A DNA stretch of 64,000 nucleotides from DAOULY01 sp034414595 (GTDB lineage: Bacteria > Chloroflexota > Dehalococcoidia > SZUA-161 > JAUWZY01). The notes below the pieces were generated by a model. That model was not told the DNA's origin. It was given only the letters and a program-made list of their open reading frames with translations, and made no database searches. The stretch covers positions 62,001 through 126,000 of the forward strand of contig DAOULY010000012.1 of assembly GCA_034414595.1 (NCBI GenBank), read 5' to 3'. Shown one piece after another: positions 58,078 through 64,000 of this stretch (positions within the stretch are counted from its first letter, which is position 1; each line of letters starts with the position of its first letter). Position numbers and translations under genes: made by a program.

Positions 58078-59223
58078 TTAGCTTTGTGCCACAAGATGGC
58101 GAGCGATAGTCATTCGCTGCATCTCTGATGTTCCCTCATAGATTTCAGTTATCTTGGCATCACGGAACATACGCTCCACGGGGTAATCCTTAGTATAGCC
58201 GTAGCCGCCGTAGATTTGAACGGCCTTGGTGGTCGCTGCCATAGCTGCTTCAGCAGCAAACACCTTAGCCATCGCCGCCTCCTTGATGAAGGGCAATCCC
58301 TGGTCTTTAAGCCAGGATGCCCGATAGGTGAGCAGGCGAGCAGCATCGGTAGAAGTAGCCATATCAGCCAGCATCCACTGGATAGCCTGAAAGTTGACCA
58401 GAGGCTGTGAGAACTGGGAACGCTCTTTGGCATATGTTAGGCACAGGTCCAAAGCTCCTTGGGCGATGCCCACTGCCTGAGCCGCGACATCCAATCTGCT
58501 TGAATCTATGGCATTGAGGGCAATCTTAAACCCCTGCCCCTCCTCACCGAGCCTATTTTCCGCAGGCACATAACAGTCCTGAAAGACGAGCTCAACGGTG
58601 GAGGAACCCCTGATCCCCAGTTTCTGCTCTTTCTTGCCTACCGAAAATCCAGGAGTATCCTTCTCCACGACAAATCCGGTTATGCCGCGATGACGCAACG
58701 ACTTGTCTATAGTAGCAAATGTCACTATGATATCGGCCTCAGCCCCATTGGTGATAAACAGCTTGTTCCCGTTGAGGATGTAGCCATCGCCCTTAGACGT
58801 GGCTGTGGTCTCCATAGCAGCGACATCGCTTCCGGCACCGGATTCAGTCAGGGCAAAGGCCATGAGCTTTTCCCCTTTGGCCTGAGGAGTGACGAATCGC
58901 CGTCGCTGCTCCTCGGTACCGAATGCATATACCGGATAGCAGGCCAGGGAAGTGCTCGCATAATAGACGGTGCTGGTGGAAGCACAGACTCGGGCCAGCT
59001 CCTCAATAGCTATGGCCAGATGAATGCCATCGCCACCACCACCTCCATACTCCTCTGGGTAGCAAACACCGAAGAGGCCCAGTTCGGCCATCTTCCTCAC
59101 ATTCTCGGCAGGGAATTCCTCAGTCTCATCTATGTGGGCCGCCACAGGGGACAGTTCCTTTTCGGCAAAGTCTCGCACCATGTCACGGAACATCTTTTGG
59201 TCTTCGCTCAAGCTGAAATCCAT
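58078..59223 (-). CDS. Acyl-CoA dehydrogenase
   Basis: 381 residues. FALTESGAGSDVAAMET, LFITNGAEADIIVTFA and the C-terminal YGGYGYTKDYPVERMFRDAK, then EIYEGTSEMQR, with the catalytic Glu in EIYEGTSE. It is a FAD flavoprotein oxidising short or branched acyl-CoA (butyryl- or isobutyryl-CoA-like). Sitting inside the methylmalonyl-CoA gene set it may feed propionyl-CoA metabolism. Confidence 0.94.
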   Translation of the reverse strand: MDFSLSEDQKMFRDMVRDFAEKELSPVAAHIDETEEFPAENVRKMAELGLFGVCYPEEYGGGGGDGIHLAIAIEELARVCASTSTVYYASTSLACYPVYAFGTEEQRRRFVTPQAKGEKLMAFALTESGAGSDVAAMETTATSKGDGYILNGNKLFITNGAEADIIVTFATIDKSLRHRGITGFVVEKDTPGFSVGKKEQKLGIRGSSTVELVFQDCYVPAENRLGEEGQGFKIALNAIDSSRLDVAAQAVGIAQGALDLCLTYAKERSQFSQPLVNFQAIQWMLADMATSTDAARLLTYRASWLKDQGLPFIKEAAMAKVFAAEAAMAATTKAVQIYGGYGYTKDYPVERMFRDAKITEIYEGTSEMQRMTIARHLVAQS

Positions 59224-59240
59224 TAAGCCCTCCGAATTTT

Positions 59241-60896
59241 TCAGAATACGAGGAATTCCTTCTGCTCCCCAAAGATGCCGCGGAGCACATTGCAGATCTC
59301 GCCCAAGGTGGCATAAGCCTCAACGCACTCGATGAACAGCGGCATAGTGTTCTCCTCGCCTCGAGCTGCCTCTTCCAGCCGCTTCAAAGCTTTGGCCACC
59401 TGGGCTTCGTCTCTATCCTTTTTCACCCGCTGCAGGCGCTCAATTTGCCTTTGGGCCACTACCGGGTCGACGCGGAGTAAGCCGGTGATTTCAGGATACG
59501 GGGAGACGAAGCGATTGACACCCACCATCACCTTCTTGCCGCTTTCGATCTCCATCTGCGTGCGATAAGAGCTTTCTTGAATCTCCCGCTGCTGGAAGCC
59601 CTGCTCAATGGCAGCCAGGGCGCCACCGAGTTCATCGATCTTATCTATATACCGCTGGGTTTCAGCTTCGATGGCATCGGTCAGCGATTCCACCAGATAG
59701 GAGCCTCCCATGGGGTCGACAACGCTGGCGGCATCGGTCTCATAGGCCAGCAGTTGCTGCGTGCGTAGGGCCACGGTCACCGCATCCTCGCTGGGCGTGG
59801 CGTAGGCTTCGTCGTACGAGTTGGTATGCAACGACTGAGTCCCCCCCAGCACCGCGGCCAGCGCCTGAATCGCCACCCGGACCACATTATTGGTAGGCTG
59901 CTGTGCCGTTAACGTGTGACCACAGGTCTGGGTATGAAAGCGCAGCATCATGGAGCGGGGGTCCTTGGCACCAAACCTATCCTTCATTATCCTAGCCCAG
60001 AGCCGGCGTGCCGCTCTGAACTTGGCTACTTCCTCGAACAGGTTGCTGTAGCCACCGAAGAAGAAGGAAAGCCTGCCCGCAAACGCATCAACATCGAGCC
60101 CGGCATCAATAGCAGCCTGGACATAGGCGATGCCATCAGCCAAAGTGAAGGCGATCTCCTGGGCCGCAGTCGAGCCCGCCTCCCGAATATGGTAGCCGCT
60201 GATGCTGATGGTGTTCCAGCGGGGGACGCTCTCACTGCAGTACCTGAAGATGTCAACAGTTAATCTCATCGACGGCTTTGGGGGAAAGATGTGAGTGCCA
60301 CGGGCGACATACTCCTTCAGGATGTCGTTTTGAATGGTGCCATCGAGCTTTGCCAGATCAGCCCCTTGTTTCTTGGCCAGAGCGATGTACATCGCCAGCA
60401 GGATTGGGGCAGTGGAGTTTATGGTCATTGAGGTGCTCACCTTCTCCAGAGGTATCTCCTGGAACAGCACCTCTACATCCTCAAGGGTGTCGATGGCTAC
60501 TCCGCACTTTCCTACCTCCCCCTGGCTCAAGGGATGGTCCGAGTCATAGCCGATCTGGGTGGGAAGATCAAAGGCCACGGATAGCCCGGTCTGACCCTGC
60601 TCCAAGAGGTAGCGATAGCGCTTGTTGGTCTCCTCGGCAGTGGCGAAGCCGGCATACTGTCTCATCGTCCAGACACGCCCCCGGTACATGGTAGGCTGAA
60701 TGCCCCTGGTGAAGGGATATTCACCTGGATAACCCAAAGCCTCACCATATTGCAGGCCAGTCAGGTCTTCAGCGGTATAAAGTTGGTCGAGTTCCACCCC
60801 GGAGGTGGCCTCAACCCGGTCCTGCCGCTCTGGGAAGCGCTTGAGCACCGGCTCCAGCGTCTTCTCCTGCCATTCTCTCTTGCTCTTGCTTGACAT
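59241..60896 (-). CDS. Methylmalonyl-CoA mutase, catalytic subunit
   Basis: 551 residues. GYPGEYPFTRGIQPTMYRGR, RQYAGFATAEETNKRYRYLL, LSVAFDLPTQIGYDSDHP, SVPRWNTISISGYHIREAGS and GGTQSLHTNSYDEAYATPSE. It lacks the B12 domain, which is a separate gene. With coenzyme B12 it rearranges (R)-methylmalonyl-CoA to succinyl-CoA; related isobutyryl- or ethylmalonyl-CoA mutases cannot be excluded. ATG follows AGGAGG. Confidence 0.93.
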   Translation of the reverse strand: MSSKSKREWQEKTLEPVLKRFPERQDRVEATSGVELDQLYTAEDLTGLQYGEALGYPGEYPFTRGIQPTMYRGRVWTMRQYAGFATAEETNKRYRYLLEQGQTGLSVAFDLPTQIGYDSDHPLSQGEVGKCGVAIDTLEDVEVLFQEIPLEKVSTSMTINSTAPILLAMYIALAKKQGADLAKLDGTIQNDILKEYVARGTHIFPPKPSMRLTVDIFRYCSESVPRWNTISISGYHIREAGSTAAQEIAFTLADGIAYVQAAIDAGLDVDAFAGRLSFFFGGYSNLFEEVAKFRAARRLWARIMKDRFGAKDPRSMMLRFHTQTCGHTLTAQQPTNNVVRVAIQALAAVLGGTQSLHTNSYDEAYATPSEDAVTVALRTQQLLAYETDAASVVDPMGGSYLVESLTDAIEAETQRYIDKIDELGGALAAIEQGFQQREIQESSYRTQMEIESGKKVMVGVNRFVSPYPEITGLLRVDPVVAQRQIERLQRVKKDRDEAQVAKALKRLEEAARGEENTMPLFIECVEAYATLGEICNVLRGIFGEQKEFLVF

Positions 60897-60925
60897 TGAG
60901 CCTCCTGTAGTTATCCCTCTGCCTG

Positions 60926-60954
60926 AGTCTATCTCATCTCACAAAGGGTGTCAA
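60926..60954 (-). promoter_or_regulatory. Promoter of the mcm-ruvA transcription unit
   Basis: Minus strand TTGACA (60949-60954), 17 bases, TAGACT (60926-60931). It lies 30 bases upstream of the mcm start. Confidence 0.68.
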
Positions 60955-60958
60955 ATAC

Positions 60959-60967
60959 TGGTATAAT
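60959..60967 (+). promoter_or_regulatory. Extended -10 promoter of ruvB
   Basis: TGGTATAAT at 60959-60967. The start of transcription is expected at or next to the ATG at 60975, so the mRNA would be leaderless. The -35 of the divergent mcm promoter is only four bases away. Confidence 0.65.
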
Positions 60968-60974
60968 GGGTGAG

Positions 60975-61988
60975 ATGGAGCGCATAATCTCGGCCAAGGT
61001 TAAGGCAGAAGACGTAGCCCTCGACCGCAGCCTGCGGCCGAGGAAGCTGGACGACTTCATCGGCCAGGAAAAAGTCAAGGAGAATCTCAAGATCGCCATC
61101 GCCGCTGCCCAGGGACGAGGCGAGGCGCTGGACCACACCCTGTTCTATGGCCCCCCGGGTCTGGGCAAGACCACCTTGGCTCATATCATCGCCACTGAGA
61201 TGGGAGTCAGTATCAAGGTCTCTTCCGGCCCGGCCATAGAGCGCACCGGAGACATCGCCGCCATCGTCAGCAGCCTGAACAAAGAAGACATCCTATTCAT
61301 CGACGAGATCCACCGCCTGAGCCGGGTGGTGGAGGAGTTCCTCTATCCGGCCTTGGAGGATTTCGTCTTCGACTGGATAGTGGGCAAAGGCCCTGGTGCG
61401 AGGAGCATGCGGCTCAAAATCCCACAGTTCACCCTGATCGGGGCTACTACCCGCTTTGCCCAGCTCAGCCCTCCGCTTCGGGACAGGCTCGGTGCCGTCT
61501 ACCGTCTCGACTTCTATGATGAAGAGGCCATCGCAGCTATCCTGGTGCGCTCGGCCGCCATCTTGGGCGTGGAGGCGGCAGAAGGAGGGCTTGTAGAGAT
61601 CGCCCGCCGCGCTCGGGGAACGCCGAGGGTTGCCAATCGCCTGCTCAAGAGAGTTCGCGACTATGCCCAGGTGATGGCCGAGGGAGTCATCACCGAGGAA
61701 GTGGCCCTCCAGGCCTTAGCCAAGCTCGAAATCGATGCCCAGGGGCTCGACGAAGTGGACCACAAGATATTGCGCACCATCGTAGAGAAATTCGATGGAG
61801 GGCCGGTGGGGCTGGATACAATCGCCGCCGCTATCAGCGAGGAGGCCGATACCATCATGGACGTCTATGAGCCCTATTTATTGCAACTGGGCTTCCTCGA
61901 CCGGACCCCTCGGGGGCGGGCGGCCACTCGCCTGGCCTATGAGCATCTGGGCATTTCCTATCCCAAGGACCAACCCCACCTTTTATAG
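60975..61988 (+). CDS. ruvB: Holliday junction branch migration ATPase RuvB
   Basis: 337 residues from ATG 60975. An ATG at 60966 is part of the TATAAT box and cannot be translated from that promoter. LRPRKLDDFIGQEKVKENL, Walker A FYGPPGLGKTTLAH, Walker B LFIDEIHRL, sensor IGATTRFAQLSPPLRDR and the winged-helix C-terminus are all present. It is the motor for RuvA-bound junctions. It is separated from ruvC/ruvA and divergently transcribed. Confidence 0.96.
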   Translation: MERIISAKVKAEDVALDRSLRPRKLDDFIGQEKVKENLKIAIAAAQGRGEALDHTLFYGPPGLGKTTLAHIIATEMGVSIKVSSGPAIERTGDIAAIVSSLNKEDILFIDEIHRLSRVVEEFLYPALEDFVFDWIVGKGPGARSMRLKIPQFTLIGATTRFAQLSPPLRDRLGAVYRLDFYDEEAIAAILVRSAAILGVEAAEGGLVEIARRARGTPRVANRLLKRVRDYAQVMAEGVITEEVALQALAKLEIDAQGLDEVDHKILRTIVEKFDGGPVGLDTIAAAISEEADTIMDVYEPYLLQLGFLDRTPRGRAATRLAYEHLGISYPKDQPHLL

Positions 61989-61993
61989 CAAAA

Positions 61994-62551
61994 ATGTCTT
62001 CCATCCTGCTCCATTGCTGCTGCGGCCCCTGTGCCATCGAGGTGGTGAACTCGCTGCGGGAGCAGGGACACGATGTCACCGCCTTCTGGTACAATCCCAA
62101 CATCCACCCCTTCCTCGAGCATCAGAGGCGACTGGAGTCGATGCAGGCCCTGGCCCAGAAGCTGGACCTGCCCTTGATCATCGAGGCGGGCTATGACATG
62201 GTGGACTACTTCCGAGCGGTGGTCGGTCATGAGGGAGACCGCTGCCCTGATTGCTACCGTCTGCGGCTGGGGAGGACGGCCGAGGTCGCACGGGAGAAGG
62301 GCTTTGACAGTTTTACCACCACCCTGCTCAGCAGTCCGTACCAAAAACACGAGCTGCTGCGCCAAATCGGAGAGGAACTGGCAGCAGAATGTAGGGTGGA
62401 GTTCCACTATCAAGATTTCAGAAAAGGCTTCAGAGAGAGCCACAGGATAGCCCGTGAGCTGGAACTATACCGCCAGAAATACTGCGGCTGCATCTACAGC
62501 GAGTGGGAGCGCTACGGCAAGGTGAAGATATCTCGCCTTGACAGCACATAA
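61994..62551 (+). CDS. queH: Epoxyqueuosine reductase QueH
   Basis: 185 residues. LLHCCCGPCAIEVV, RCPDCYRLRL and KYCGCIYSEWERY carry the Cys sets that bind the [4Fe-4S] cluster and nearby iron in QueH. It finishes queuosine in tRNA without cobalamin. Five bases separate it from ruvB. Confidence 0.94.
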   Translation: MSSILLHCCCGPCAIEVVNSLREQGHDVTAFWYNPNIHPFLEHQRRLESMQALAQKLDLPLIIEAGYDMVDYFRAVVGHEGDRCPDCYRLRLGRTAEVAREKGFDSFTTTLLSSPYQKHELLRQIGEELAAECRVEFHYQDFRKGFRESHRIARELELYRQKYCGCIYSEWERYGKVKISRLDST

Positions 62552-62586
62552 CCAGCTGACTATGATGCCATTGAAAAGGAGGGCCA

Positions 62587-63378
62587 GTGACGGAGAAGGC
62601 GATGAGCGAGCTGATTGAGGAGCTCGCCGAGCTTATTGTGCGTGCCAACAAAATCGTGGTGTTCACCGGCGCCGGCATCAGCACCGAGTCCGGAATACCG
62701 GATTTCCGCGGCCCGGGAGGCATCTGGAGCAAATACGACCCAGAGGACTTCACCTACCAGAAGTTCCTTCATGACCGCGAGGCTCGGAGGAAGCACTGGC
62801 AAATGCTCGCCGAGAACAAGCTGATAACAGGAGTAGCCGAGCCCCACGCCGCTCATTACGCCATCGCCGAGCTTCAAAAATTGGGCAAGCTCGACTGTGT
62901 CATCACTCAGAATGTAGACGGGCTGCACCAGAAGGCAGGCAATTCCCCGGACAGGGTGCTCCAGCTCCATGGGAACCTGAGCCAGGCCAAGTGCCTGGAC
63001 TGTGGCCAGTGCTATCCCATGACCGAAGTGCAGAAGTGGCTGGAAGAGGGCATTGAGGTGCCCGAGTGCCCGGAATGCCAGGGGCTTCTGAAACCGGATG
63101 CCGTCTTCTTCGGCGAGGCCATGCCAATGGAGGAGACCATGGAGGCCGAGCGCCGCTCCCGGAGTTGCGACCTGTGCATCGTGGTGGGCTCCACTCTGGT
63201 GGTCTATCCGGCGGCATTCATGCCCATGTATGCTCTGCAATCGGGCGCCAAGCTGGCTATCATAAACCGAGGCCCCACCGAGTTGGACCGAGCGGCCCAC
63301 GTTCGCATTGACGGTAGAGCAGGGGAAGTGCTCTCCCAGGTGATGATCAGGGTCAAGGAGATACTCGGCGCCACCTGA
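62587..63378 (+). CDS. NAD-dependent protein deacylase (sirtuin)
   Basis: 263 residues. GTG 62587 is five bases after AGGAGG. NAD loop VVFTGAGISTESGIPDFRGP, ITQNVDGLHQKAG, catalytic LHGNLSQ, and a zinc site in CLDCGQCYP and ECPECQG. It removes acyl groups from lysine with NAD. Class cannot be decided: the usual desuccinylase Tyr/Arg signature was not examined to certainty. Confidence 0.94.
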   Translation: MTEKAMSELIEELAELIVRANKIVVFTGAGISTESGIPDFRGPGGIWSKYDPEDFTYQKFLHDREARRKHWQMLAENKLITGVAEPHAAHYAIAELQKLGKLDCVITQNVDGLHQKAGNSPDRVLQLHGNLSQAKCLDCGQCYPMTEVQKWLEEGIEVPECPECQGLLKPDAVFFGEAMPMEETMEAERRSRSCDLCIVVGSTLVVYPAAFMPMYALQSGAKLAIINRGPTELDRAAHVRIDGRAGEVLSQVMIRVKEILGAT

Positions 63379-64000
63379 TCACGGCTCGGCGGAGAGGCAA
63401 TATTCCGCCAGTAGCTCAGCCAAGTCCATCACCCTGAGCGATTCCTCAGCATCCTTGGCCTTTACCGCATCCTCGAACATAGTCAGGCATAGAGGACAAG
63501 ATACCACCAGGACCTGCGTCTGAGTTTGTAGTGCCTCCTCAACGCGGTTATGGCTGATTCTGGTACCGATTGTCTCTTCCATCCAGCAGAGACCACCGCC
63601 ACCGCCACAGCAGAACGACTCCTGGCGATTGCGCGGCATCTCCCTCAGCGTCAGTCCAGGGATGGAGCGCAAAATATCTCTCGGCTCCTCATAGATGTCG
63701 TTGTGGCGACCGAGGTAGCAGGGGTCATGATAGGTGACAACCCTGGGCTGGCCAGCTCCCATCTTAAGCTTTCCGCTCCGGATCAGGTCAATAAGAAACT
63801 GGCTATGATGGATAACCTCGAAGTTGCCGCCGAACTGGGGGTATTCGTTCTTCAAAGCGTTGTAACCATGGGGGCATGCGGTGACAATGCGCTTCACATT
63901 GTACTGGTTTAAGGTCTCGATATTCTGCATCGCCTGCAACTGAAACAGGTACTCGTTCCCCATCCTGCGCGCCGGGTCGCCACAGCAGCACTCCTCGTCT
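63379..64000 (-). CDS. CCG-domain Fe-S oxidoreductase (HdrD/GlpC-like), partial
   Basis: Frame open to the right edge; about 207 C-terminal residues. Two CCG-type motifs are visible: ECCCGDPARRMGNEY at the edge and ESFCCGGGGGLCWMEE near residue 130 of the fragment, with YHDPCYLGRHN between. This domain binds a noncubane or [4Fe-4S] cluster in heterodisulfide reductase subunits and in EtfAB-linked electron carriers. The ATG at 63961-63963 is internal. The sirtuin gene abuts it tail to tail. Confidence 0.85.
   Translation of the reverse strand, partial: DEECCCGDPARRMGNEYLFQLQAMQNIETLNQYNVKRIVTACPHGYNALKNEYPQFGGNFEVIHHSQFLIDLIRSGKLKMGAGQPRVVTYHDPCYLGRHNDIYEEPRDILRSIPGLTLREMPRNRQESFCCGGGGGLCWMEETIGTRISHNRVEEALQTQTQVLVVSCPLCLTMFEDAVKAKDAEESLRVMDLAELLAEYCLSAEP

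Overview
The window reads as a piece of a chromosome from an anaerobic bacterium, most likely an uncultured Dehalococcoidia-like member of the Chloroflexota. The pointers are tandem reductive-dehalogenase-like genes without a Tat signal or an rdhB partner, a HisZ-type histidine pathway, a split B12-dependent methylmalonyl-CoA mutase, a CCG-domain Fe-S oxidoreductase, and a UbiD/PEP-domain/UPF0261 gene island. The lineage is an inference. No rRNA, tRNA, CRISPR array or intact insertion sequence was seen.

Layout. 1-3.05 kb: three tandem cytoplasmic RdhA-like corrinoid/Fe-S proteins (minus strand, first cut by the window edge). 3.07-11.3 kb: histidine genes hisZ-hisG-hisD and hisC-hisB, interrupted by a MoxR ATPase/VWA pair; HisG is a fusion of two short-form domains. 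11.4-14.3 kb: small accessory genes and RidA. 14.4-19.7 kb: hrcA-grpE-dnaK-recJ behind a perfect CIRCE operator. 19.7-22.1 kb: an AT-richer pair, birA and a sodium:solute symporter, each headed by the same BirA-type palindrome. 22.2-29.5 kb: MBL hydrolase, rho, pyrG, ligA, a Cys-rich protein, flavodoxin and pth.

29.5-37.3 kb is the most unusual part: a PEP-swivelling-domain protein, two UPF0261 (Tm-1-like) proteins, a UbiD-family (de)carboxylase, an HMGL/pyruvate-carboxylase-like barrel and a hydantoinase-like N-terminal fragment. A second PEP-domain paralog sits at 53 kb beside a nitrilase-superfamily amidohydrolase. 37.5-42.8 kb is a co-directional sulfur/cofactor operon (MoaD-like, Rrf2, mnmA, MOSC, fdhD, nadA, larE, MoaD-like).

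42.8-49.1 kb: dnaN-rpsP-khpA-rimM, a membrane beta-propeller-like repeat protein, and a competence set in which ComEC is split into two overlapping genes behind comEA. 49.2-51.5 kb: small zinc-ribbon and hypothetical genes. 55-60.9 kb: one long minus-strand run, mcm large subunit - acyl-CoA dehydrogenase - epimerase - B12 subunit - yebC - ruvC - hypothetical - ruvA. Divergent from it are ruvB, queH and a sirtuin, followed by a partial CCG-domain oxidoreductase at the right edge.

In overview, housekeeping genes (his, DNA repair, heat shock, translation) alternate with anaerobic corrinoid, Fe-S and carboxylation chemistry. The clearest regulatory signals are CIRCE, paired BirA boxes, a 13-bp iteron array behind a consensus promoter, and back-to-back promoters between mcm and ruvB.
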